From NCBI RefSeq assembly GCF_000739775.1, contig NZ_BBJH01000021.1:62001-126000 (forward strand): DNA of 64,000 nt, read 5' to 3'. The position numbers and the translations under genes were made by a program. Each line of letters opens with the position of its first letter. The stretch's first letter is position 1. The DNA is from Paraburkholderia heleia NBRC 101817. GTDB taxonomy: Bacteria; Pseudomonadota; Gammaproteobacteria; Burkholderiales; Burkholderiaceae. The notes beneath the pieces were generated by a model, which was not told where the DNA came from, ran no database searches, and saw only the letters and a list, made by a program, of their open reading frames with translations. Shown piece after piece: positions 55,193 through 63,618 of the stretch.

Positions 55193-55822
55193 TGTGTCCT
55201 ACTCCCGAAGCGGCGTTTTACGCCCGCGACGCGCGGCACCCGGCCGGAAGCCCGAGGCCCGGCGAATTGCGCCAGTCACGCGCGGCGAACGTTACAAGCC
55301 ATCCCTATTTCCATCTTAGCTGTACTTTCGCGTAGCTGCAGTCACAAAGCACAGACCGGACCCGCTTTCCACAGTTCCGGGAATGGACGACCTCTCCGAA
55401 TTACGTCATGTAACGATCTCTGGTCGAGGCGCAAACGCAATACCCGCGGGCATACCGTGTTTTGATGCGTAGCGTATTGAAGCGGATGCGCTCGCTGCGT
55501 GCCGCGATGCGGTACGAACTTCAAGTGATTTCGCGAATCTGGGCGGCTTGCACCACCGCTCTCTGCGGGCCCAAATGTCAAAGGGAAAATTTTCGGGGCG
55601 TGGTTTGTACAACGCAGCAGCGTTGACTACACTCCAGTTCCCCGAGGTAGATCCCGGGCTGGGTGCCGTTTGGGCCGCGCACAGGCGGTCCGGGCGGCCG
55701 GTCCCTCCAGCCAGTCGACTCTCCCCGGTCGCAGGCTTTCGCTCACACCACCGCATTCCTGTCGCTGCGCCGCCCTGCGGGCCGCAACCGGCGACCTCTG
55801 ATGCGGCAACACGGAGAGAACG
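55193..55822. other. 630-bp intergenic region, possible regulatory RNA locus
   Basis: Divergent region with no convincing protein gene in any frame. An AT-rich patch (GGGAAAATTTTC near 55577-55588) and TTGACT (55622-55627) look promoter-like and point toward the small gene at 55823. The remainder is GC-rich. Length and composition leave room for a small RNA, but I cannot identify one. Confidence 0.4.
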
Positions 55823-56020
55823 ATGCTGAGTCCGCATGAATTCGCCACCCTGCTGCTAGTCCAGGACGCCCCCAATCAGCTCGACATGGAGCGAGAAGAA
55901 CTGGACGCCTTGCTCGAACGACAGCTCGTCCAACTGGAGCGCCTTGCATCCGGCCTTCAGCAATGGCGACTAACCGAAATCGGCGACTCCGCGTTGCGCG
56001 CCATCAAACGATGTTCGTAG
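55823..56020 (+). CDS. conserved small protein of unknown function
   Basis: A 65-aa acidic, helical protein beginning MLSPHEFATLLLVQDAP, with a Leu/Glu-rich middle (REELDALLERQLVQLERLA). A good ribosome site (GGAGAG, 6 nt) precedes the ATG. I recall near-identical short proteins in other Burkholderiaceae, which supports a real gene, but no function is known. The 630-bp leader upstream is unusually long. Confidence 0.72.
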   Translation: MLSPHEFATLLLVQDAPNQLDMEREELDALLERQLVQLERLASGLQQWRLTEIGDSALRAIKRCS

Positions 56021-56277
56021 CCTGATTCCGCGGGCCGAGTACCCGCGCAGCCACAGGCTCCATAGCCTTTTTTCGATTTGCGCGGACGCATGGATCGTCC
56101 GCCCGCCCGGCTTGTCGGGCACGTCCCCGATGCAGGCGCACGGCAGTAGACGTACGCGCCTGCAGTGCATGGTCACGCGGACCCGCGCGCTTCATGCCCG
56201 CGTGACCATTTTTTTACGCGTGTCTCCTTGCTCGCGGGCACGTGCACACCTTGCCGCGGCACTGATCGGCTGTTCGC

Positions 56278-56655
56278 CTACCCGGCTCGCAGTGTGGGGT
56301 CGACCGCCGCGCGCCAGCTCAGCGCCTGCGCGCGCTGCGTGTTGAGGAAGTTCACCCATTCATTCCGCGCCTCGCCATTGCCGCTCTTGCCGAGCGCGGT
56401 GTAGTGCTGCGCGAGCTGACCCTGGAAGCCGCAAAACTGGTCCTGGGGGAGCCTGCCGCGCCGATTCGCGACCCACGCGTCGAAAATAGCCGCGTAAACG
56501 CCTGGCGCATACGCACCGAAATCGACCTCCTGGCCGCCGCACATCTGCTGCAAAGCGGCGAGCGAGGGCGCGCGCCCCCCGCCCTCCGGGCCCGGCGGCG
56601 CGCCCACGCACCCCGCGAGCAGCACGGCCGCACCGATCATTGCAATTGCACGCAT
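56278..56655 (-). CDS. small lipoprotein of unknown function
   Basis: A 125-aa predicted lipoprotein: the lipobox LLAGC lies at residues 13-17 after MRAIAMIGAAV. The mature part starts with a Gly/Pro-rich linker and has two further cysteines (QQMCGGQ and QFCGFQ) that could form a disulfide. GAGG precedes the ATG at 56655. No domain is recognised. It is divergent from the glycerol kinase remnant. Confidence 0.75.
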   Translation of the reverse strand: MRAIAMIGAAVLLAGCVGAPPGPEGGGRAPSLAALQQMCGGQEVDFGAYAPGVYAAIFDAWVANRRGRLPQDQFCGFQGQLAQHYTALGKSGNGEARNEWVNFLNTQRAQALSWRAAVDPTLRAG

Positions 56656-56862
56656 GATTGCCTCGTTATCGTTTTCGACTGGTTGGAACGACTGCATCCC
56701 GACCAGGTATTGTCGCACCGCGCCGCACGAGCGACACCTTGGGCGTTGCGTGCCGCCGAAGCGGGCGCAAATCGCGTTCGGGCTATGCCGGGTTCGATGC
56801 CGCGCGCCGCGTTGCGGGGGTCGACGCGCTTACCGCCGCGCACCTTCCAGGGAGACTGTAGG

Positions 56863-57669
56863 ATGCCTCAGCCGCACGCCGGGTCTTACATCCCCGCGCT
56901 GGACCAGGGCACGACGAGTTCCCATGCCCTGCTGGTCGAGCGCGGCGGCGCAATCGTCGCGCTCGCGCAGAGGGAGTTCGCGCAACTTTACCCGCGGCCC
57001 GGCTGGGTCGAGCATGATCCGCGCGACATCTGGTCGAGCCAGGCAGGCATCGCGGCTGAGGCGGGCGTCGGGGCTGCCGCGATTGCGGGCATCGGCATCA
57101 CGAACCAGCGCGAAACGACCATCGTATGGGATCGTGCAACGGGTCAGCCCGTGTACAACGCCATCGTCTGGCAGGACCGCCGCACGGCCGGCTATTGCGG
57201 CGAACGGAAAGCGCGCGGCCTCGAGCCGATGGTGCGCGCGAAAACCGGCCTGCCGATCGACGCGTACTTCTCGGCCACGAAAATCCGCTGGATTCTCGAT
57301 CAGGTCGAGGGCGCACGCGAAAACGCGCGCGCGGGCCGGCGCGATATCGGCGAGCTCCAGCGGCACTGGAGCCTCGAGCGCCGCTTCGCGCCCTCGTTGC
57401 CGCGCGGCGATGCAGCCAGGCGCCTGGCGGGCTGGCAGCGCGCGATCGTCGCGGCAAAAGCGTGGGCCGACGCCGGCTGCGCAGACGCAGCGGACGACGG
57501 CCAGGCATCGCAGGCCGCCTGGGCGGTACGTGCAAAGAGCAAAAGCACGTATGATGGGGGGTTTCCACCTTCCCGCCTGCCTGGCTCAAGGCGCGCACCG
57601 GCCGCTGGCCGCGCGCTGCCCGGCCTCTCTCGTTTCACGCATGATCGACCATCTCATCTGCGACTGTGA
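56863..57669 (+). pseudogene. glpK: glycerol kinase remnant with large in-frame internal deletion
   Basis: The first 158 residues are glycerol kinase: ALDQGTTSSHALL, PGWVEHDPRDIW, GITNQRETTIVWDR, YNAIVWQDRRTA and KTGLPIDAYFSATKIRW. At about 57336 the sequence jumps straight to the C-terminal end of the family (RDIGELQRHWSLERRFAPSL, then AGWQRAIVAAKAWADAG). About 300 codons, including much of the sugar kinase core and the FGGY C-domain, are absent. The frame is preserved and then runs past the normal end to a stop at 57669, overlapping the next gene. GGGAG lies upstream of the ATG at 56863. It cannot be an active kinase. Confidence 0.88.
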
Positions 57670-58327
57670 CGGCGTGCTCGTCGACAGCGAAGTCATCGCC
57701 GACCGCGTTCTGTTCGATACGCTCTCCAGCACCTTTCCCGGCATCGATTTTCACGCCGCCGTGAATGCTGCGTTCGGCCAGCAGACCTCGCGCTTTCTCG
57801 CCGACGTCGCCGCGCGCTTCGACCTCACGATGCCCGAGGACTTTCTCGAGACCATCGAACATCGTTGCGAAGCCGCCATTGCCGAATCGGTGAGCCCGAT
57901 CAACGGCGTGCGCGACGCCCTGCGCCAGGTGACGCTGCCTGCCGCCGTCGTCTCGAACAGCCGGCTCACGCGCGTGCACGCTTCGGTGCGGCGCGCCGGG
58001 CTCGACACGATCTTCGGCGAGCGCATCTTTAGCGCCGAGCAGGTCGCGCGGCCCAAGCCTTACCCGGATGTCTACCTGCACGCGGCGCAGCAGCTAGGCG
58101 TGGAGCCGGCGCGCTGCATCGTGGTCGAAGACAGCATTTCGGGTTTGAACGCCGCGCGCGCGGCAGGCATGAGGACGATTGCGTTCGTGGGCGCGAGCCA
58201 CATTCCTTCGGGCTACGCCGACGTGCTGCGCGAAATGGGCATCACGCGCATCATGGCGCACATGGAAGAACTGCCGGCGCTCGTCGAGGCCGGCGTGCGC
58301 GGCGAATTCGGCGACCTGCAGTCGTAA
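57641..58327 (+). CDS. HAD-family phosphatase
   Basis: Hydrolase of 228 aa in the beta-phosphoglucomutase and phosphoglycolate phosphatase-like branch of the HAD superfamily. Motif I is CDCDGVLVDSE with the nucleophile and acid Asp, motif II is VVSNSR, motif III is the Lys in ARPKPYPDVY, and motif IV is VVEDSISGLNAARAAG. The substrate is probably a small sugar phosphate. It starts within the extended tail of the glpK remnant. The neighbouring broken kinase may once have formed an operon with it. Confidence 0.9.
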   Translation: MIDHLICDCDGVLVDSEVIADRVLFDTLSSTFPGIDFHAAVNAAFGQQTSRFLADVAARFDLTMPEDFLETIEHRCEAAIAESVSPINGVRDALRQVTLPAAVVSNSRLTRVHASVRRAGLDTIFGERIFSAEQVARPKPYPDVYLHAAQQLGVEPARCIVVEDSISGLNAARAAGMRTIAFVGASHIPSGYADVLREMGITRIMAHMEELPALVEAGVRGEFGDLQS

Positions 58328-58436
58328 GGCCGCGCGCCCCACCGGCGCGCCGGCCGCAAACGTCGCGCACGCCGCAATGAAAACGGCACGCGGCGCCCGT
58401 CGGCGCCACGTCCCTCACCCCGCTACCTTCAGCGCC

Positions 58437-59165
58437 TCAGGCCGGCTCGGCGCAACGCTCGCGCGCCACGGCGAGCGACTCGCGAAACGCCGCCAGCTCG
58501 GCAATCGAAAGCACCGGCAGATTGTGCAGCTTCGCGAAGTCGTCGACCTGCTTGCCGCGCGCCATCGTGCCGTCCGGGTTCATCAGTTCGCACAGCACAC
58601 CGGCGGGCGCGAGGCCCGCGAGTACTGCCAGATCGACGGTGCCTTCGGTATGGCCGCGGCGCGCCAGTACGCCGCCCTGCTGCGCGCGCAGCGGGAACAC
58701 GTGGCCGGGGCGCACGATATCCGCAGGCTTCGCGTCAGGCGCGATCGCGGCGCGGATCGTCGTCACGCGGTCGGCGGCCGAAACGCCCGTGCTCACACCG
58801 TCGCGCGCTTCGATCGAGACCGTGAACGCGGTGCGGTTGCGGCTCTCGTTGTGTGCCACCATCGGCGGCAGGTCGAGCGCGCGCACCTTTTCGTCGGACA
58901 GACACAGGCACACGATGCCGCTGCATTCGCGGATGAAAAGCGCCATCGTTTCGGCCGTGAGGCGTTCGGCGGCGACGATCAGGTCGGCCTCGTCCTCGCG
59001 GTCGTGGTCGTCCTGCAGCACGACCGGGCGGCCTTCGCGCATGGCCTGCAACGCGGCGGCGATGCGCGGCGGCACGGGCTCGGAATCGATGAACGGGAGA
59101 TCGGCGGCGGCGTCGAGCGGCGCGCCCTGGGATGAAGCGAGAGGGGTACTGGCACTAAGGGACAT
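58437..59165 (-). CDS. ribB: 3,4-dihydroxy-2-butanone 4-phosphate synthase
   Basis: Riboflavin enzyme (242 aa) that makes dihydroxybutanone phosphate from ribulose 5-phosphate. Metal and substrate residues are in DDHDREDEADLI, TGVSAADRVTTI, RPGHVFPLRA and GHTEGTVDLA. It is the stand-alone form, without a GTP cyclohydrolase II domain. An FMN riboswitch precedes it by about 165 nt, so flavin feedback on its expression is clear. The first 25 residues are a variable lead. Confidence 0.96.
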   Translation of the reverse strand: MSLSASTPLASSQGAPLDAAADLPFIDSEPVPPRIAAALQAMREGRPVVLQDDHDREDEADLIVAAERLTAETMALFIRECSGIVCLCLSDEKVRALDLPPMVAHNESRNRTAFTVSIEARDGVSTGVSAADRVTTIRAAIAPDAKPADIVRPGHVFPLRAQQGGVLARRGHTEGTVDLAVLAGLAPAGVLCELMNPDGTMARGKQVDDFAKLHNLPVLSIAELAAFRESLAVARERCAEPA

Positions 59166-59329
59166 ATGAAACGCTCCTCGCGAGAGTTAGGCGAAAAACG
59201 TTTCAGGGCATTGCAAACAGACAGGAATCCCCGGCACGCGTGATTCGGCAGGCAGGCGGCGCGCCCCGGAAAGGGGGGACGCTCGCGCATCGGCCGAAAC
59301 GCCGCGGCGGATGGGCAAACATGACCATC

Positions 59330-59498
59330 TGCACATCTTCTTTCATCCGGACTATGACCGTCGGCTCTGGCTTCGCACCAGATCTGCTGACCCTGCGCAC
59401 GACACCATGAGGCTCGCGCAGGCGCTCGCGGGCTCGTCGGCCTTGCCTTGCGGCGCGGCCGGCATACCGCCGGTGGGGAATTTCGCCCCGCCCTGAAG
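59330..59498 (-). promoter_or_regulatory. FMN riboswitch (RFN element) upstream of ribB
   Basis: The minus strand carries the conserved core blocks in order: TTCAGGGCGGGGCGAAATTC, CCACCGGCGGTAT, AGCCCGCGAG, GGTCAGCAGATCTGGTG, and the closing GGATGAAAGAAGAT. These define the six-stem RFN aptamer that binds FMN. The expression platform lies in the 165 nt between the aptamer and ribB; I saw no strong T-tailed terminator, so control of translation or a Rho-linked mode is possible. Confidence 0.93.
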
Positions 59499-59605
59499 AC
59501 GCACTGATTACCGGATCAACCGGCGGGCAAAGGATACAACAGGCTGCGCAACTGTGCAGCGCGAAAAACTACGACTCGAGAATTTTCTCGACGATGCGAC
59601 GCGGC

Positions 59606-60334
59606 TCATGCCGGCTGCGCCGCGCCGGTTGCGACCGTCCCGGCCGCCTCGGCCGTTCTGACCGCCTCGGCTGCCGATGCCGCTTCCCCGCCCGGCACGT
59701 ACCAGCGCGGCGGCGTCTCGGCATTGAGTGTCACGCGAAACACGCGCGCCCCGGTATCGCCCGGGTTGCGCAGGCTGTACGGCTGGTCGGCGTCGAATAC
59801 GATCGCGTCGCCGGTTGCGAGCAGCTGGCGCCGATCGTGCACGCTCACTTCGAGTGTGCCCTCGCTCACCACGAGGTTCACCGTCGTGCCGGGCGCGCGG
59901 CGCACGCCGGGCTCGGTGTGCAGAGGCGCGATGCGCAGTTCGTGGAATTCGGCGGCGGCGGGCTCGCCTTCCGGATAGAGCGCGCGCGCCGAATAGCGCC
60001 CGTCGGCGGAAACGAGGCGCGACGCCCGCTCGGCGGGCAAATGCTCGAAACCGTTCACGGCATGCCGCCGCAGGAACGCCGCAACCGAGACCTTCAGCGC
60101 CGCCGCGACCTTGCACAGCACCTTGATCGACGGCACGCTGCGCGCCGACTCGACTTGAGCAAGCATCGCGCGCGAGACGCCCGAGGCGCGTGCGAGCGCA
60201 TCGAGCGAAAGCTGGCGTTCGGCGCGCAGCCGGGCGAGGTTCACCCCCACGAGAGACTCCAGCGTCTCGCAAGATCCTTCAGTGTGCGCAAGATTGGGCT
60301 GTGCATCGCGTACGAGCGCGAGAGGTGAATGCAT
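59606..60334 (-). CDS. XRE-family regulator with C-terminal cupin domain
   Basis: Transcription factor of 242 aa. The N-terminal helix-turn-helix is at about residues 30-85 (NLARLRAERQLSLDALARASGVSRAML split across helices, then PSIKVLCKVAAAL). The cupin domain follows in the second half (APGTTVNLVVSEGTLEV, GDAIVFDADQPYSLRNPG). Regulators of this type often sense small metabolites for amine or sulfur metabolism. The start at 60334 has GGAGGCAG upstream. No clear target neighbours it; the MFS gene downstream on the same strand order is one candidate. Confidence 0.88.
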   Translation of the reverse strand: MHSPLALVRDAQPNLAHTEGSCETLESLVGVNLARLRAERQLSLDALARASGVSRAMLAQVESARSVPSIKVLCKVAAALKVSVAAFLRRHAVNGFEHLPAERASRLVSADGRYSARALYPEGEPAAAEFHELRIAPLHTEPGVRRAPGTTVNLVVSEGTLEVSVHDRRQLLATGDAIVFDADQPYSLRNPGDTGARVFRVTLNAETPPRWYVPGGEAASAAEAVRTAEAAGTVATGAAQPA

Positions 60335-60512
60335 GGCTGCCTCCGGGCAGCGCCGCGTCATGGCGGCGCAAGAGCATGAATGGAGGCAAGACTAGCATCG
60401 GCGTTTGCCGCGCCCAACGAAGTTATCTTCACACTGTTATCAGTATTGCAGAGCGCAAATCCTGGATTGCTTTCGCGCCTGGCGCATAAGGAGCATTGCC
60501 CTCGCCGGACAC

Positions 60513-61703
60513 TCACGTATTCTGCTGCCGCGCCTCCAGGCGCGCATCGCGCAGCGGTACGGCGCGCGTGTCGAGCCGCGCCGCCGCCCATGTGAGCACG
60601 AGCGCCGCCACCGAGACGGCCGCGGCCACCCACGGCAGCGAGTCGAGCGCCACCCCGTGCGCGATGGCGAGACCGCCCATCCACGCGCCCATTGCGTTAC
60701 CCACGTTGAAGGCGCCGATGTTCAGCGTCGAAGCGAGATTCGGCGCCGCCGCCGCCTTCGCGACCACGCGCATCTGCAGCGGCGGCACGGTCGCGAACGC
60801 GGCGATGCCCCACACGAATACGGTGATCGCGGCGGGCCACATGGCGTGGCTCGTCTTCGTGAAGACGGCCATGACCACGGCAAGCATCACGAGAATGCCC
60901 ATGAGCGAAGGCATCAGCGCGCGATCCGCGAGCTTGCCGCCCAATGTGTTGCCAAGCGTCAGGCCCACGCCGAACAGCACGAGCATCAGCGTCACCCCAC
61001 GCGGCGAGAAGCCGCCCACCTGTTCGAGAATCGGCGCGATGTAGGTGAACACGACGAACACACCGCCAAAGCCCAGCACCGTCATGCCGAGCGCGAGCCA
61101 CACCTGCGGGTCGCGCAGCACGCGCACTTCGTGGCCGAGCCCCGCCGGTCCGCTGTCGTGATGGTTGGGCACCAGAGCCGTCACGCCGGCGAGCGAAATC
61201 ACGCCAAGGCCGCTCACGATCCAGAACGCCACGCGCCAGCCGAACTGCTGGCCAATGGCTGTGCCGAACGGCACGCCCAGCACAGTGGCGAGCGTGAGCC
61301 CTGTGAACATCAGCGCGATGGCGCTCGCCCGCTTCTCCTGCGGCACGAGCGAGGCGGCCACGACAGCGCCGATGCCGAAGAACGAGCCGTGCGCGAACGA
61401 CGCGACGACGCGAGCGACCATCAGGAGCGAATAGTTCGAGGCGACCGCGCACATCACATTGCCGACGATGAACACGGCCATCAGCAGTTGCAGCGCGAGC
61501 TTGCGCGGCATGCGGCTCGTCAGCGCGGCAAGCAGCGGCGCGCCGGCCGCCACGCCAAGCGCATAACCGGTCACGAGCAGGCCCGCGGCAGGGATCGTCA
61601 CGTGCAGATCGCGCGCCACATCGGGCAACAGCCCCATGATGAGGAACTCGGTCGTGCCGATGGCAAAGGCGCTGATGGCCAGCGCGAGCAAGGGGATAGG
61701 CAT
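60513..61703 (-). CDS. MFS exporter of the AraJ/DHA1 type
   Basis: Twelve-helix drug/metabolite proton antiporter of 396 aa. The opening ALAISAFAIGTTEFLIMGLLP is typical of the arabinose-efflux (AraJ) and related DHA1 exporters. A conserved intracellular loop motif (TSRMPRKLALQLLMAVF) follows helix 2, and helices 4 and 5 contain ASFAHGSFFGIGAVVA and the exporter-type VPFGTAIGQQFGWR. The substrate is unknown. The VOC-family gene lies 57 bp upstream on the same strand, and a LysR regulator is divergent, which together look like one regulated unit. Confidence 0.9.
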   Translation of the reverse strand: MPIPLLALAISAFAIGTTEFLIMGLLPDVARDLHVTIPAAGLLVTGYALGVAAGAPLLAALTSRMPRKLALQLLMAVFIVGNVMCAVASNYSLLMVARVVASFAHGSFFGIGAVVAASLVPQEKRASAIALMFTGLTLATVLGVPFGTAIGQQFGWRVAFWIVSGLGVISLAGVTALVPNHHDSGPAGLGHEVRVLRDPQVWLALGMTVLGFGGVFVVFTYIAPILEQVGGFSPRGVTLMLVLFGVGLTLGNTLGGKLADRALMPSLMGILVMLAVVMAVFTKTSHAMWPAAITVFVWGIAAFATVPPLQMRVVAKAAAAPNLASTLNIGAFNVGNAMGAWMGGLAIAHGVALDSLPWVAAAVSVAALVLTWAAARLDTRAVPLRDARLEARQQNT

Positions 61704-61760
61704 CGAAATCTCCGAAAATCAGCCTGGATTCAAACGGGCTTCGGCGACATCCAGCGACCA

Positions 61761-62165
61761 TCAAGCCGCCGCGCCGGCCGCCGGCGACGTCACGAACTCG
61801 ACGACGACACCCGGCGCGAGCGCAACGAACAGCTGCACTTCTGCGCTCGCCGACGCCTCCGCCAGCTGGTACGGCACGCGGTGCGCGGCCAGCCGCTCGA
61901 CGAGCGCGCGCCACTCGGCGCCCGGCGCCACGCGAAACGCCACATGGTCGATGCGCGGCGCCACGAGCACCGACGCTGCGCCTGGCGACCGGGCGGGCCC
62001 GGTCGCATCGACCAGATGAACGACCGGCCGGCCGTTCGCGTAGAGCCAGTGGCCGTCCACGCGAAACGGCGGACGCGCGCCCTCGTCGAGGCCGACGATG
62101 TCGCGAAAGAAGCGGCATGCGCCTTCGAGATCGGGCGTGACGAGGGTGACGTGATCGAGTTGCAT
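61761..62165 (-). CDS. VOC-family (glyoxalase-like) protein
   Basis: A 134-aa member of the vicinal oxygen chelate superfamily, starting MQLDHVTLVTPDLEGACRFF. Two beta-alpha-beta-beta-beta units can be followed, with likely metal ligands His5 in LDHVTLV, His74 in IDHVAFRV and Glu in VVVEFVTSP. It may isomerise or cleave a small organic substrate or act in resistance; no specific role is clear. It is divergent from the LysR gene and upstream of the MFS exporter in a likely operon. Confidence 0.85.
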   Translation of the reverse strand: MQLDHVTLVTPDLEGACRFFRDIVGLDEGARPPFRVDGHWLYANGRPVVHLVDATGPARSPGAASVLVAPRIDHVAFRVAPGAEWRALVERLAAHRVPYQLAEASASAEVQLFVALAPGVVVEFVTSPAAGAAA

Positions 62166-62244
62166 GGCGTGCGGGCCGAGACAGTTATCCTGAAAACACG
62201 CGCATTGTCGCGGCTACGCTCGAATTTGATAATTGGCGTAGCAT

Positions 62245-62259
62245 TTGAATCATTTTCAA
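62245..62259. promoter_or_regulatory. candidate LysR-type binding site
   Basis: TTGAATCATTTTCAA is an inverted repeat (TTGAA-N5-TTCAA) that contains the T-N11-A core of LysR-type sites. It lies in the short AT-rich divergent region between the VOC-family gene and the LysR gene, the standard location for such an operator. Confidence 0.5.
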
Positions 62260-62278
62260 TTGTTTTCTAATAATCGCG

Positions 62279-63274
62279 ATGGATAACCTCGGCGATGTGC
62301 GTCTTTTTGTGGAGGCTGCGCGCCTCGGCAGCCTTTCCGCGGCGGGCCGCAAGCTCGCGCTCACGCCCGCGGCGGCCAGCGCCCGGCTCGCGCGCCTCGA
62401 AGCGGAGTTGCGTGCGCGTCTTTTCGACCGCACCACGCGGCAGCTGCGCCTCACCGACGAAGGCCGCCTCTATCTGACTTGCAGCGAGCACGCGCTGCGC
62501 TCGCTCGACGACGCCAAAGCGGCCTTGCAGGAGGGCCAGAACGCGGTGCGCGGCAAAGTGCGCATTTCGGCGACCTCCGATTTCGGCCGCAATCTGCTGA
62601 TGACCTGGCTCGACGAATTCCACGGCCGCTATCCCGACGTGCGTTTCGCGCTGATGTTGACCGACTCGCTCTCGAATCTCGTGCTCGAAGACATCGACCT
62701 CGCGATCCGCTTCGGCACGCCGCAGGACAGCTCGCTCGTGGCGCGCTGGCTCGCGCCGAACCGCCGCGTGCTGTGCGCCTCGCCCGAGTACCTCGCGCGT
62801 TGCGGCGAGCCGCGGGAGCCGAACGATCTGGCCCGTTTCGACTGCATCGTGATCGGTTCGGCGGCGGGGCCGGTGAACGAATGGCGCTTCACGCGCGGCG
62901 GCGGAGCGCAGACCGGAACGCACACGGAAACGCAGACCTACACGGTGCCGCTCGACGGCGCGCTCGAGTCCACGGATGGCGAAGTGGCGCGCCAGTGGGC
63001 GCTCTGCGGTTACGGACTCGCGGTGAAGTCGATCTGGGATGTCGCCGACGATCTGCGTGCCGGGCGGCTCAAGACGGTGATGCCCGAGTGGCGCTACCCC
63101 GATGCGCCGCTGCACGCGCTCTATCACCGCAACCGCTTTCTCGCGCCGCGCGTGAGGGTCCTGCTCGATTTCCTCACCGAGCGCTTCGCGCAGACTTCGG
63201 GCGAACTGGAGGCGCTCGTCCCCTGCACGGATCCAGCCGTCGCGCCGCAAAGCCGTAGACGCAAACGGATATAA
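62279..63274 (+). CDS. LysR-family transcriptional regulator
   Basis: Regulator of 331 aa. The N-terminal winged helix-turn-helix is at residues 1-60 (VRLFVEAARLGSLSAAGRKL, then LARLEAELRARLFDRTTRQL). The substrate-binding domain begins near residue 90 (VRGKVRISATSDFGRNLL) and contains LEDIDLAIRFG, as in the CrgA/DsdC-like branch. A basic tail ends the protein. It is divergent from the VOC and MFS genes, which it likely controls through the TTGAA-N5-TTCAA site. Confidence 0.93.
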   Translation: MDNLGDVRLFVEAARLGSLSAAGRKLALTPAAASARLARLEAELRARLFDRTTRQLRLTDEGRLYLTCSEHALRSLDDAKAALQEGQNAVRGKVRISATSDFGRNLLMTWLDEFHGRYPDVRFALMLTDSLSNLVLEDIDLAIRFGTPQDSSLVARWLAPNRRVLCASPEYLARCGEPREPNDLARFDCIVIGSAAGPVNEWRFTRGGGAQTGTHTETQTYTVPLDGALESTDGEVARQWALCGYGLAVKSIWDVADDLRAGRLKTVMPEWRYPDAPLHALYHRNRFLAPRVRVLLDFLTERFAQTSGELEALVPCTDPAVAPQSRRRKRI

Positions 63275-63618
63275 TGTCGGATTGCGCAGAAAGCGATCCG
63301 CAGCCGCGTCCGCATGGGCAAGCATTGGCAAATGCGCCGGCAAGAAAAGAAAGCGAAAAAGAAGTGAAAGGCAACGGGGAACGTCCGGGTTGCAAAACGG
63401 ATTGCAAAGCGCGGATTGCAAAGCGCGGATCGCAAAGCGCGGATTGCAAAGCGCGCATCGCCAGAAACAGGGTGCCGACGCCGGTCTCATCACCGGTCTC
63501 CCCGCATCCCGATTCGGCCCCCACAACACACCGTAGTCCTGACGTGCAGACCGCGCATCACGCGCGTGCATCAAGCGGACGACGCCCCCAGGTCAACCAC
63601 TGCGAACGGCGAAACCCG
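63275..63618. other. intergenic region upstream of miaB
   Basis: About 340 bp without a credible gene. A TATAAT at 63270-63275 overlaps the LysR stop and may be the miaB -10. A tandem 14-bp repeat lies in the middle (listed separately). The rest is GC-rich. Confidence 0.45.
63386..63453. repeat. 14-bp tandem repeat upstream of miaB
   Basis: Four contiguous copies of CGGATTGCAAAGCG at 63398-63453 (the third has C for T), preceded by a diverged partial copy (CGGGTTGCAAAA, 63386-63397). A related sequence, CGGATTGCGCAGAAAGCG, occurs near 63278. Slipped-strand copy-number change is plausible. Confidence 0.9.

Noticed and set aside
63386..63453. CRISPR-like array
   Set aside because: The repeats are directly adjacent with no spacers, so they are a simple tandem repeat.
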